From: Branchiostoma floridae
Taxonomy: Eukaryota; Chordata; Leptocardii; Amphioxiformes; Branchiostomatidae
Assembly: GCF_000003815.2 (NCBI RefSeq)
Contig: NC_049979.1
Coordinates: forward strand, 27,080,470 to 27,144,469
Reading direction: 5' to 3'
Length of the DNA stretch: 64,000 nucleotides
Within the stretch, counting starts at the first letter, position 1, and the number at the start of each line of letters is the position of its first letter. The position numbers and the translations under genes were made by a program. Positions 37,701 through 48,025 of the stretch are shown in pieces. The notes under the pieces are model-generated. The model saw nothing but the letters and a program-made list of their open reading frames with translations. It did no database searches and was not told where the DNA came from.

Positions 37701-37825
37701 CCGTGTGGAGTGGAATGCCCCTTTAATCTTAAACACCCTGTTTATGTACAGTTGGAGGTCTACAGCAGCAGATGGCTGGCCTGACTGTTCACACTCAACC
37801 AACCGGCCGGGAGAACTTGGACTGA
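25757..37825 (+). CDS. MAEL: Maelstrom (piRNA-pathway HMG/MAEL-domain protein), complete
   Basis: Fourteen exons join in phase to 490 codons: 25757-25900, 26725-26832, 27344-27428, 28903-29052, 29872-29913, 30612-30739, 31302-31356, 31922-32063, 32907-32969, 33850-33988, 34499-34651, 35611-35677, 36326-36448, 37752-37825. Exons 1-2 encode an HMG box (P-K-K-K-N...N-G-F-W-V-Y-M-Q-E). Exons 4-10 encode the Maelstrom domain, an RNase-H-like fold (P-C-E-I-G-V-V-E-Y-S-L-Q-E-G-I, E-F-H-R-F, C-E-W-C-L-D-W, C-E-Y-H-A-S-K-E-V-K-Y-C). The C-terminal tail is low complexity, with a G-R-G-R-G-R-G segment in exon 13. Maelstrom acts in germ-line transposon silencing with Piwi proteins. Human MAEL is 434 residues, so this one is somewhat longer in its tail. 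The exon 10 donor (GTCTGT) is weak but required by phase. Exons 3, 4 and 13 have duplicated splice junctions (see findings). A candidate AATAAA is at 38746-38751. Confidence 0.96.
27437..27772. mobile_element. hAT-like MITE inserted at the MAEL exon 3 donor
   Basis: A 336-bp element with termini CAGGCTTTTAGC and GCTAAAAGCCTG, flanked on both sides by the identical octamer GTGAGCAC (27429-27436 and 27773-27780). An 8-bp duplication and CAG-starting ends fit the hAT superfamily. The left octamer is the exon 3 splice donor itself. No transposase is encoded. Confidence 0.88.
28109..28861. mobile_element. hAT-like element with CAGGGCTCGAAATA ends
   Basis: Termini CAGGGCTCGAAATACCA and GTATTTCGAGCCCTG bound 753 bp in MAEL intron 3, ending 41 bp before exon 4. 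Repeats of 'gtgcaagttaact' type lie inside the right end. The flanks (ATTATAGG and ATAGGTGT) are not a clean 8-bp duplication. A solo end of the same family is near 63684. Confidence 0.8.
30124..30557 (-). mobile_element. hAT-like MITE, GGGTACCGGTAC family, copy 1
   Basis: Ends TAGGGCTGGGTATTGGTAC and GTACCGGTACCCAGCCCTA, flanked by identical octamers TTCCTGCC (30116-30123 and 30558-30565). Interior rich in GGTCC/GGACC motifs. Lies in MAEL intron 5, in the opposite orientation to the copies at 50178 and 62132. Confidence 0.9.
30941..31220 (+). repeat. Old, partial copy of the repeat at 37990-38411
   Basis: Shares the ATAACATGGTGTGTTTCGTA-like head, the CATGAGAAAACACAT block and the TTTGGTGTCCTCG block in order with 37990-38411. 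Located in MAEL intron 6. Confidence 0.65.
33530..33786 (-). mobile_element. tRNA-derived SINE
   Basis: On the minus strand the head reads GCCGAGTGGGTAGAG (A-box-like) then GAGTTCGATCCCCGG (B-box-like) at tRNA spacing. The body runs to about 33530. It is a SINE in MAEL intron 9, not a functional tRNA: no acceptor stem closes around the boxes. Confidence 0.75.
35060..35530 (+). mobile_element. tRNA-derived SINE with duplicated 3' segment
   Basis: A-box-like GTAGCACAGTGGT at about 35075 and B-box-like GTGGAATCGAATCC at about 35116 are followed by a long body. In the 3' part GTCGTATTGAGGTCACCTGA occurs twice (35352 and 35414). The last 65 bp are repeated once more at 35888-35958. Located in MAEL introns 11 and 12. 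Confidence 0.75.
35888..35958 (+). repeat. Extra copy of the SINE 3' end
   Basis: Matches 35461-35530 almost base for base (CTATTGTAAGCTCC...GTCGGCCCACCCAATAAC). It is either a truncated insertion or a duplication around exon 12. Confidence 0.75.
37199..37722. mobile_element. MITE with TTAA target duplication
   Basis: Terminal inverted repeats AGGGGCATTCCACTCC (37199-37214) and its complement (37707-37722) bound 524 bp, flanked on each side by TTAA (37195-37198, 37723-37726). A TTAA target fits piggyBac-type elements, though the end sequence alone does not prove it. Its degenerate sister is at 1350-1870. It ends 25 bp before MAEL exon 14. Confidence 0.9.
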
Positions 37826-39226
37826 ACCAGACTATGGGAACTGGGTATCCAGTCAAACATCTAACATCAAACACTCCAGCTTGACACCACGTTGCCTTCT
37901 TAGTTGTCCTTGTTTGGAATTCTTGTCGAGTAATGAAAAGAACAGAGCTACCGAGGTACAAAGATCCATTAATATACATTGTGAATGTATATATATATAT
38001 AGAATACAACACGGTGTATTCCGTATCACCCAAGGTACCAGCCCGACCGCGGGGCGGATCGCCCGAAGGCCAGAGGGTGATCCGACCCACGGGAGGGCTG
38101 GGACCAAGGGTGATGTGGAATACACAGTGTTGTATTTTATTTATGTCATACCCACCTGAGAAAACCCATGTTTTGATGCGAAATGTGCCAGAAGTTGAAA
38201 AAATTTGGTGCCCTCGAACAAAAATTGTTGCAACAGTAATGTTCCAACGTCTGAATCAGGTATTCAAACTTTCGATGGCGCCGCACTCGGCCCGCTCGAA
38301 ACAGTTCGATTTATTTGAATGGAGCCTGTGTGATACGCCTTTCGAACCTGTGCGATACGTAAGTTATGGCCCGGTCCGGAACACCCGTATCAAACGTTTT
38401 CGCGTCACAGGTATGACATAAGCTTACTTATCTAAAAAATAGCTGAGTTGATAAATATTTCTTTTCTTTACATGTAGGTCCAACTAAGTAAAACTGCGTA
38501 GTGTTGTTGAAGAGTTCTGATACTAGTAGAAGTACAAACTGATCATGTTTGTCAACCTGTTCTTTTGGTGAAGCAGATTAAGTAAAAATCATTTTCTCAA
38601 TTTCTTTGTGTTACGTCTTCATATTTGCAGGGTTTGAGTAGACAATGAGTGCATTGTCCTACTAAGTGTTCATTATACCACGTAGGTTCCACCTTGTTTT
38701 GGATCAAGCACCTTGTGCAATCATTATACTCAACAATCGTTTCAAAATAAATCGTTTCTGTTGCTTTATGTTGTAGTTGTCGGCTTTCTTAGCAGCTTTT
38801 CCATTTGGTGGCATAACAACGTTGTTGGGGCATTAGACATCAAAGAATAATTGCGCTTGTGTCTGCTTGGCCTTTATATCGGAGAAGAATGCAAATTGTT
38901 GGATTGTCAATTCCAAGATGCGGAAGTGGTAGAAACTCTCACGTTAAGCTTTCGCCAACCCCCCCTTCACAAACGAAACAGACCAACAAGACAAAGACAT
39001 GGATTTATAAGTTCATGTACATTTACTTTATCACTGATGAGTAAACCACACATGTACAACTACAAGATATATGTACTATACAAATTGAAGTTGAAATGGA
39101 AACATGACTGGTACATTAGGGAAACATTAAAAATTATTTCAAATAATTTACTAACAAAACTCGTGTAATTGTTGGTAATGTGATAAGTGTAGTCCAGGGA
39201 AAGCAACAACTCCTTGGAATAGTTTG
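37826..39226. other. Tail-to-tail gap between MAEL and ARRDC
   Basis: Holds the 3' untranslated regions of both converging genes and the dispersed repeat at 37990-38411. An AATAAA on the plus strand at 38746-38751 is the best MAEL polyadenylation candidate, giving about 920 bases of 3' UTR. Confidence 0.5.
37990..38411 (+). repeat. Dispersed 420-bp repeat with GC-rich hairpin head
   Basis: Begins with a TA run and AATACAACACGGTGTATTCC, then a dyad in which CCAAGGTACCAGCCC pairs with GGGCTGGGACC, then a body ending near GTTTTCGCGTCAC. A second copy lies inverted at 57876-58300 in Rh intron 9 and a third, older one at 30941-31220. Confidence 0.8.
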
Positions 39227-42200
39227 TTATATTCTGGATGGAGGAAGTGGTGCTTTCCGTCTCGGCGGCGAAGATGTAGTTGTTGTGCCAGGAGACATGC
39301 ACTCGTCGTATGAAGGTGGAGCTGTGGAGAAAGAAACAGATATTCATATGGACATAAAGACAGGAAATTTTGGAGACGTTAAATGCTAAGGAACTGAACA
39401 TGTTGTGGCATCAGTAGTATTCTTCTTGTAGGACACATACGATAATCTGTATGAAAATGTTAATCAAATGGTAGCCTTCTTTGCATAATTTAAGAAGTTA
39501 CAAAACTTTTAAAAGAAATTACAAAACTTTTTGCATGTTCCTACATCTTATATGAAGTTTCTTTTACTTAGCCTCCTTTGCAGTCTTTATACAGCAGTGC
39601 TGGCTTTTCTTTATCAGGATGGGGAGCGCTGATTCCTGATTTTCGACATGGGCTATGGCTGGGAGAGGGAGTTTCTGGGCAGTCTAAATGTAAAAGCCAG
39701 CACTGATAGGAGTCTGCAAAGGAGGCTAGTTAGATGGTAAAACAAACTTCATCTAAGATGTAGGAAAAGTAAAATGTTCTGTAATTTCTTCTTTCTTGTC
39801 TTCTAGATCAGATGTTACCGAAAGTGGACTCTATATGATTACAACGAGCAGCTACCTACACCTACTGTAAGTTGTATAGCCCCTGTCACACATGGCTGAC
39901 CATGGCCTCCCGACCTTCTCTACACCATGGTTAGCAGTTTATTTGGTTGGGAAAGAATTTTGAAAAATCTAAGGTAAGAAAGTCATATTCCTGCAGTGAT
40001 GTGCTAGAGACGGATTCCAGACCATTGCTTTAGGACATTTAAGTCGTCGGAAGGTCTTGAATGTGTGACAGAGGCCTAATCCACACCACCTTTTTAACAA
40101 CCTTGCCACCCTTTCATGGACAATCCTGCCCGCCACTCACGTTCCTCGGGAAGCAGTGCAGCGGCGCCCCCTGGCGAGTCCCACTGAGACGCACCCCGAC
40201 CCGACGTGCCGCTCCGGTCTGACGTCCAGCTGGTCGCCCCTGGGGTGGGGAAACTTGTGTTGGAGGACACAGAGGGTGTTCCCCGTGGGGTGGGGAAGCT
40301 CGTATTGGAAGATACCGAGGATGTTCCCCTTGGGGAGGGGAAGCTTGCATTGAAGGGGAGAGGGGACGGGATGTCCGATAAAATGTCAGGAAAACAGGCG
40401 ATTCTCAGTGGAAGGTAAACATCCAAGTCATATTTGGGGTCGGATGCCCTCGCTGAAACCTGGAGTAATAAAGATGTGATAAAAGATTTAGCAAATCCTT
40501 TTATACTTAACGGCATGATATGGTGAATATCAGGTAACGAGAAAATACGTGTAGCTCATTGAAACAGGCGCGGCCCAGAGAGGTAAGCGTTCTGCAAGAT
40601 AGCAATAGGGCTAGGGTTCAATAGAAATTGGACTAAAATTATTATAACTCATAACATGCCAGAGGAGTTGCCTGGTCACAAACCGTACTCCTGCGACAGC
40701 TAACACCTCTGGCATGTAATTTGTCTATATGTGTCCAATTTCTACTGTTTTACCAGCGACCGGGTAGAGGATAAGACTTCCATACGTACCTCATACGGAC
40801 TTGAATATGCACGCACGGTTGAACATGGCTTTATATGTTAAGTAAATTTCCCCACTTCAGATACTTGAAGTTTATATTCCTGCCGGCAGACGAAGCTACT
40901 TTGTTGATGTGAAACTCTTTTAAACGGAGCTGCGTGACCTCCCTACCTTGAGTTCGTATTCCACGGAGATAAGTTTGCTGTTCTTGAGAGTGACGGGCGC
41001 GTCTGCGGGGATGGCCAGCGGCTCGGTCCACTGCATGTTCTGTCTGCGGTCCACTCCGCGTCCCCGGCTACTCAGCACCACGTCCGTTACCAGCTTCTTC
41101 TGCTGCTTCCGACTCCCCTTCTTCTTCAGCTTCCCGCGGTAAATTATGTCCTGAAGAAATATCGAGCACAACAACATGGCATCATGCGATGGTTACTCTA
41201 GCCCTGCTCAAGAATGTTACGAGACAGAAAATGTTCTACTCTCCAAGCAGAGGTTAGGCTCCCGCTGTTTTTGACGTTTTTTTTAGTCGATTTTATTGGG
41301 CTTTCTATTTTGTAATGTTTCTTGAAGTCCGCCAGGTTTTGACACAGCAAGATACAATACAAAATAGAAAGCCCGATAAAAACGACTAAAAAAAGCGTTA
41401 AAAAAACAGCCAGAGCCTAACCTCTGCTTGGGCCGAGGAGTAAAATGTTCGTTATTCTAGTTATCATAAATCACAACTTTTAATTTCCTGCTGCCTGTGA
41501 GATGCAGAAAGCCTATGATTTCTAAGGAACAACGGATTTGCAAAATTGTGACAATCACATGTGAAACACACACGTTAACTGATACTTGCCTATGGATGGA
41601 CTGACATCATTAAGGCTCACGTGTCCTTGTGACATATGGAGCGGCTAGACCTACCGGGTGAAGCCTTGGTGTGTTTGAGTCAGACCTATACCCGAATGAG
41701 TATAGCCAGTTAATGCGGGTGAGTCAGATCTACCTGGGTTAGGCTTAGGTCTCACTGGAAAAGGGGGCCCTGTTCACGGACTGTTTGGGGGACTTTCAGG
41801 CTTGGCTCCGCGGCCGTGGAACACATTGCGGCTGCCTGGTGTGAGCAAGACCTACCCAAATGAGTGGAGCTTTACTGTGAGTGATTCCGACCTACACGTG
41901 TCAGTGTATCTTTAGTGTGAGTCCAACGGTCCAACGGTTGGACCTACCCAGTGTTGCCTTGGGGTGAATCAGACCTACCCAAATGAGTGGATAATTGGTG
42001 TGTGTGAGTCAGACCTACCCGTGTGAGTGTAGCATTTGTGTGTGTTATTAGTTATACCTAACCCGGTGAGTGTAGTCTCGAAGTGATTCTACAAACCTAC
42101 CCGGGTGAGTGTAGCCTTGGTATGAGGGATTAAGACCTACCCGTATGACTAGTGTAAGGAGAATAGTCTTGATGTGCGTAAGTCAGACCTATCCGGGTGA

Positions 42201-45087
42201 GTATATCCTTGGTGTGAGTGATTCAGACCTACCCGGGTGAGTGAAGCCTTGGTATGAGGGATTAAGACCTACCCGTATGAGTGTAAGGAGAATAGTCTTG
42301 ATGTGCGTAAGTCAGACCTATCCGGGTGAGTATATCCTTGGTGTGAGTGATTCAGACCTACCCGGGTGAGTGTAGCCTTGGTGTGCGTGTGTCAGACCTA
42401 CCCGTGTGAGTATACCCTTGGTGTGCGTGTGTCAGACCTACCCGTGTGAGTGTAGCCTTGGTGTGCGTGTGTCAGACCTACCCGTGTGAGTATACCCTTG
42501 GTGTGCGTGTGTCAGACCTACCCGTGTGAGTGTAGCCTTGGTATGTGTAATCCTACAGCCACACTGGTTCCGTATGTGCACGGTGAGCTGCACCTGGTCC
42601 CCCGGCCCGTACACCCCGCGGTCCGTCCGGGCCTCCAGCTCCACGGACCGGGACACCAGTCCGCAGTACCGCGCCGTGGTCTTGTCTTTGGAAGCCACCG
42701 ACGGCGTCTGGCATGCAGTGGGGTAGATAAATGTATGTTAGTAGAATGAATTCATTTGTATCCTTGTGTTGTTGATACATGTATAGTTTCATCAGCTAAA
42801 TGCTCACTATCCTACTTTTTGAAACATCTTTTGCTTCTTGTTACGTTTCATTACACGCTTAAGGACCTGATGGCAGCCCGCAGCCATAGGTAAAATCTGT
42901 GCCTGCATGCGACAAAACTCCCTTTAATTTCCCGCCTTTACGCCTTTGCCAATGTTGAACAACGAAAACCAACGCTCCCCACAAAAAATAAACGTCACTG
43001 ATCCAGATACGTCTACGAAGAAGGCTATATATTCTTATCTTGCTATACCCACCCGACATCCTCTGTCCGTGCTCGGGTCACAGATGTCCTGTATCATGAA
43101 CTGTGCCTGTGACACGTAGTTCGACTTGTTCCACGGTCTCTCGATCACCGCCTGTACCTTGTACTTTATGGTACCGAACTCCCCTTTGAACGTAGCGGGT
43201 ACGTCCGTTGGTAGGGTGCACTCAAACGGGAAGGAGTGCGCGCCTTTCTTTAGGGACGATCCCAACGGACCAAGCAGACTCTTGCTGAAGGCTGGAAGAG
43301 GAAGTACTGTATCATCACCAGTTACTAGATACCAACACACAAGCACCTGTTACCTCTATGAAATGAAGGTACTGCTTTTGGTCTGTGTGTTAGCGTATGG
43401 GGTTGTGTGCTGGTGAACGTTTGCGTGTTGGATTGTGTGGATTTAGCGTATATGTGTGGGTTTATTTGTGTTTCCTTATACTATTTGTGGTCAGCATGAC
43501 TTGATTTTTTTCGTATTGCAATTCTGACATGATGCTTTTGATAGTGATATAGTAGTTACCAACGTAAAGTTTCTAAGAAGAAACACTATGTGGCTTCATG
43601 TGTCCTTTCTGAAAGATTTGACATACGTATACGCGCGTACGGTTGACTTGCGTTTGTCGACTCAAGGAGTGTGATATCATGCGATATAACCTCCTTGGTC
43701 GACTGTTATATTGCCTTGCACGTGGGTGCTTTTAGTACGTACTGTATACGTATGGGCTATTACGACCAGCACTCCACGGCTAAGGCCGTTGACTAGGATG
43801 CTGTATTTTCGTATGTATGTGTTTTCGTAAGTATGTGATCGCATTTATATAAACCATATCTATTATATTAATTCGTCTTGTTCCTACCTCCTGCCGCAGT
43901 GTAAATCGTCCTGGTCTCCTCCAGGTAGACCTCAGATCCCGCCATTTTGGGCATGTCTGTCCAGGTCAGCTCGTCCCATTCCACAGACGCCTGGCCTTGG
44001 AAGATCACTCGGATAGCTGCAGACCCAAGGCAGTATTAGTTTACATGAGGGCTACATACACGTCACATAGGAACTACGTACACGGTACATGGGAACTAAC
44101 GTTACCTACAAGTAACATACAAACGGCGGAATTGATGCGGGTGCGGACGTCATCCATATAATAAAATCAACATGGCATTACACGTTACAAGAGAACTGCA
44201 TACACGTGACATATACATTACAAGAGAACCATATACACGTTACATGGAAACTTCATACACGTTATATGGGAGCTACATACAAGTTACATGAGAACTACAT
44301 ACACGTTATATGGGAACTACATACAAGTTATATGGGAACTACATACACGTTATATGGGAACTACATACAAGTTATATGGGAACTACATACAAGTTATATG
44401 GGAACTACATATACACGTCACATGAGAACTACATGTACACACACGACCTTACATGGGAACTACCGTATGATACGCGTCACATGGGAACTACATACACGTC
44501 ACATGAGAACTACATACACGCCACATGAGAACTACATACACGTTACATTGGAATTAATTTTTTACATACACGTTACATGGAAACTACATACTGGTTCACG
44601 TTGCATTGGAACTACATACACGTACCGTTCTGGCTTTATGGATATACGACAAAAAGTACAGTGACTTTCGTATGGTCAACTGTAAACTATAGCTACAAAA
44701 AGGGATACAGAATGAATTTTAAAATTCTACTGACACTATAGGACAATAAGAAAGTCTTACTGATATACTTGTCGCGATCTTTATGTATTAACAAATCTTG
44801 GCATGCTGTCAGATCTAAAGATATAGTCCAATCTATTTCTGGTGTCGAGTTTCTCGAAATCTGTAGTATTTAGACACAGGAGTGTGACAAACTTAAAACT
44901 ACAACGGACGTAAGCGAGACAGAAAAACGCACACCGGCGATGTCAACAATGCATGCTTGCCTTTGAGCTTCATACTCTGGTTCAGTTCCAACTTGACCGT
45001 CCCGCCAACAACTTCCCCCGGTTGATAAACTGGCGGCAGGCGGTCCATCTCCACCTCAAACGTCTGCATGTTTCCGATGGTCGTCAT
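39227..45087 (-). CDS. Alpha-arrestin (arrestin domain-containing protein), complete
   Basis: Seven exons join in phase to 432 codons: 45087-44961, 44016-43888, 43291-43053, 42707-42522, 41150-40947, 40459-40141, 39321-39227. Residues about 5-160 are the arrestin N domain (including I-K-Y-K-V-Q-A-V-I-E-R-P-W) and about 170-312 the arrestin C domain (S-V-E-L-E-A-R...Y-G-P-G-D, then V-E-Y-E-L-K). The family (ARRDC1-5, TXNIP) are cytosolic adaptors that recruit NEDD4-type ubiquitin ligases to membrane cargo through PPxY motifs. Exon 7 supplies P-P-P-S-Y-D-E and a basic, proline-rich end. Length matches human ARRDC3 (414). Intron 1 needs a GC-AG donor (AAAG then GCAAGC). Exon 6 uses GTGAGT at 40140; reading through instead would stop at 40094 without the PPxY. 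Exon 6 contains a threefold 15-residue repeat, and the exon 4 donor is amplified as a minisatellite. It converges on MAEL and diverges from the Rh gene. Confidence 0.94.
39515..39792. mobile_element. Fold-back MITE in ARRDC intron 6
   Basis: Arms of about 100 bp are inverted: GAAATTACAAAACTTTTTGC...TTAGCCTCCTTTGCAGTC on the left against GTCTGCAAAGGAGGCTA...GTAATTTC on the right. The AAGCCAGCACTG segment also pairs with its complement. The centre is about 80 bp. Confidence 0.85.
39807..39866 (+). CDS. Possible orphan plus-strand exon
   Basis: A strong acceptor (TTCTTGTCTTCTAG) and donor (GTAAGT) bound exactly 60 bp, open in two frames, one reading R-C-Y-R-K-W-T-L-Y-D-Y-N. It lies inside an intron of the minus-strand ARRDC gene, downstream of MAEL's stop. 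It could be a cryptic or alternative terminal exon. There is no family match. Confidence 0.25.
40219..40351 (-). repeat. Coding minisatellite: three 45-bp units in ARRDC exon 6
   Basis: Three in-frame units encode N-A/T-S-F-P-S/T-P-R-G-T-x-S-V-S-S at about residues 332-375 of the alpha-arrestin, in the linker between the arrestin C domain and the PPxY motif. Confidence 0.85.
40605..40765. mobile_element. Fold-back MITE in ARRDC intron 5
   Basis: CAATAGAAATTGG...ACATGCCAGAGG on the left is inverted as CCTCTGGCATGT...CCAATTTCTACTG on the right. Confidence 0.7.
41237..41442. mobile_element. Fold-back MITE, TACTCTCCAAGCAGAGGTT family, with target duplication
   Basis: A 206-bp element with long arms, flanked by identical octamers AAATGTTC (41229-41236 and 41443-41450). 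This fixes the family's ends as TACTC...GAGTA and its target duplication as 8 bp. Located in ARRDC intron 4. Confidence 0.92.
41640..42550 (-). repeat. Minisatellite made from the ARRDC exon 4 splice donor
   Basis: About 20 units of roughly 40 bp. On the minus strand each contains a version of AAGGCTACACTCACACGG followed by GTAGGTCTGA; the unit nearest the gene is the actual end of exon 4 and its donor (42522/42521). A higher-order period of about 125 bp is visible at 42115-42365. Units decay with distance from the exon. Confidence 0.9.
44036..44640 (-). repeat. 22-bp minisatellite in ARRDC intron 1
   Basis: About 25 units of the form GGGAACTACATACACGTTAT, 22 bp long with some insertions, begin about 20 bp from the exon 2 acceptor. 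Confidence 0.92.
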
Positions 45088-46665
45088 GTTGGTTTGAATA
45101 AGGTCACCAATGGTAAGACAAATATTTCACACACAACATTTGGGTGTGACATTACAGTTGGGGTGTGAGTCACATAGGTGTGCAGATTGAGTCACGTCTC
45201 TTTCAAGTCACAAGTTGAAATCGTAATTCTGTGACCGTCCTTTGTTTGTTGTTGATTTCTTGAACGATTTCTACAAAGCATATAAAAAACAAAAACAAAA
45301 TCAATTTCATACGTTGTCCTTACGTAATAGCTGTTGATAAAAGAAACCGGTTCCGTATGTATACGTACATATATCTATATGTCGCCTGTATTGAGAACAT
45401 GGTGGGTTACATAAATGGACATAAAACTGTACATAGGTGGAACGTAACAATATCACGTAATTGAGTAATATGAAATATCAAGAAAACCATGATGCCAACA
45501 TAGAGCTCGTTTCTTGACGAAACAAAACAACACATTAGGAAAATCGTGTCTGAGTTCAAAATAGTCGAAGTCGACACTCAATAAAAACAGAATGGATAAA
45601 AGCCCACCTGGATTTTGGTACTCGCGGAAGGATCCGAAATGCAGAGCCTTGTTACAGGGCCGAGTACCGTGTTCTTAGTTAACCCATCCAGACCGCAAGT
45701 TCAGCGGTCAACATATTTCTGGAACTGCCAACTTCTTCGCAAACAGACATATAAGAGACCGTCCTGTCAAAGACCACATAGCCGCTCAAACTGCAACGCA
45801 TTGTGCATCTAAATTCACAAGAAAATGTCTTCCTTGGTGGAATGTTTATTGTAAAAATAAATCCAAGTTCCAATGTCCATTGCAAAAATACTGACGACGC
45901 TGAGCTTTAGAGCCTAATTTGCTACCAATACTAATTTAGTTGATTCAGGAGAATCCGTGCTGTGCTAAGGGGGCTTGTGTAATCTACAGAAGTGACCTGA
46001 CGGGTTGGGACTGTTGACTCGGGGTGCCCTGCGGCATGCCTGCTGACGTCATCACAAACATCGCACCGCGGTGGAAGAAATAGCTGCAAATTTTGATACG
46101 TCACCATAAAGAGGAAGAAGCGGTATAGCCATCAGGGGTTAGTGGTTACCTTCGCCAAGAAGGTTATGTTCTCGGTAGCGTTTGTTCTGGACATGCTTTA
46201 GACCTGAGCTTTGAGGGGCAGAGAGTAAGTGTTGTAAGTTTGCGCCCCTGGTGACTGTGTTTGGAACTGCAGGCGGCGGTTTTGTTAAGAATTATTGTTT
46301 ATTGTTTATTGTTCATTGACTCCTTTAGTTGTTGACAATCACATATCATTGCAACAACTACTCTTCCAGGAGCAATACACATAATACTTGGACACATACA
46401 GTTTGTAACATACACAACATATAACATCAAACAAACGCATGTGCTTTATCAAAAATTATCAAGCCCCTTATGTGTCATTATTTATGTTTCGCATGTGTTT
46501 AACTAGCTTTCTTTGCCGTTCTTCGCACGTTTTTTTATGTCCCGGATGCTGGTCATAACATAAGCAGACAGACACAGACTCAACTCAATGTAACCTAAGG
46601 TTGGGGGTAAATTGATTTATATGGGAATATATTTAATATATAATTATTTAGAGCTTAATATTATG

Positions 46666-46748
46666 CATGTGGCATTTCTGAATCATTTTCAGTGTACATA
46701 ATGGTATATGTACCATTATACCATTAATATACCAGAAATGCCACATGT
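46666..46748. mobile_element. Small hairpin element
   Basis: CATGTGGCATTTCTG and CAGAAATGCCACATG flank an AT-rich core that is itself palindromic (ATGGTATA...TATACCAT). Confidence 0.7.
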
Positions 46749-46829
46749 AACATGTTAGTAGAGCTTTTACTAAAACGTACTTAAGGTTTTGCGAATTTGT
46801 CCCCATCTACCAAAACAAAAGATGGCAGA

Positions 46830-47110
46830 CTGTCTCGGACAGTGCCGTGTGGATGTGTCTGGAGGGCGAGGCGCGCTCTCAGTCTAGATGCTCTGCTCTA
46901 GTGGGGCGGCAGCTACGCTTTCTTTACACCCAGCAATCACACACGGGTTGGTGGCGGGAGGAGGTCAACTCTCGACCGAGCGCGAGGCCTCGGGAGAGTC
47001 GGTGGAACGTGGACGAGGTGCAGTGGGGGTCGACACCGAACGCTGGCCAGATCAGCCGAAACACTACCGGGGCGATCAATGGGTCAGGTGCGATGCCAAC
47101 CGGAAACAAC
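46830..47110 (+). other. GC-rich patch with unsupported open frames
   Basis: GC content is higher than the surroundings and two plus-strand frames are open for 90-140 codons, but neither shows a domain or splice context. It could be a promoter-proximal GC-rich region, an untranslated exon of the Rh gene or a decayed gene. Confidence 0.3.
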
Positions 47111-47746
47111 AGCTAACTGCACACATCCGATCCACACTCGACATACACACTGTATATATACAGCTGACGTTTTGCGCGCACTACCCTCGTGGTTCCGATA
47201 CGTACGTATCCGCTTCAAAATATGCCCGGATATGCTTTTCCCGTATACCCGGGTCACCGCTACAAATATGTCTATATCATTATCGAAATATTAGACGACA
47301 TCTAGTGTTGACAGATTGATGCTATCAGCTGTTTTTGACCAGTAAATACGGATTCTGAGGACCGGACTGTTGGAGTGCATAGCCAATGATTGCGCAAAGT
47401 TGCCTGGGAGTAAATTAGTGACGTTTACTACTCGGGCGGGCGATTTAAAGACATGGCTGTCTGACAACAGCTTCGGGGGGAATAATCTGGAGAAAAACAA
47501 TTCATACTATTCATCAGCATACTTGAAATCACTGCATGCATTCACAAGAGGGAGGGTTTTATGGACCATGTATACTCGGAAGCAAAGGCCTTTAAATGAT
47601 CCGAATAAAGTCAAGAATCAGTCCATTTGACAGGACAGGGGGGTAGGAATACTAGGGGATTGAATCACTATATGGCAACAAACAAAATAGAATTTCTGTT
47701 CTGCGAACCTTAAATTGGACAGCTAGAAATAGTGTACGGCGCTCTT

Positions 47747-47790
47747 CTGGCACACACACACACGCACGCACATAAATTTAAGCACACAGT

Positions 47791-47830
<40 letters not shown>

Positions 47831-48025
47831 AACAAATACACTTACATTCATGCACACATACACATGCATACACACATTTACACACACACACACACACTTA
47901 CACACATACATATACTCCTACCTTCACATACACACGCAATTACACGCGCATGTGCACAAAAAACATGCACACACCTGTATACAAACACGCACGCACATAA
48001 ACACACGCTGACAGGCGCACACATA
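47747..48025. repeat. (CA)n-rich microsatellite region
   Basis: Interrupted CA/TACA dinucleotide and tetranucleotide repeats over about 280 bp. Confidence 0.93.

Noticed and set aside
41640-42550. CRISPR-like array
   Set aside because: Direct repeats have no constant-length spacers; this is a tandem minisatellite in a eukaryotic intron, derived from an exon end.
44206-44664. 152-codon frame with repeated Tyr/Thr/His peptides
   Set aside because: It is a translation of the 22-bp minisatellite in ARRDC intron 1, not a gene.
46847-47319. Gene between ARRDC and Rh
   Set aside because: Open frames of 90-140 codons overlap in two frames, lack any domain and have no convincing splice sites; kept only as a low-confidence GC-rich patch.
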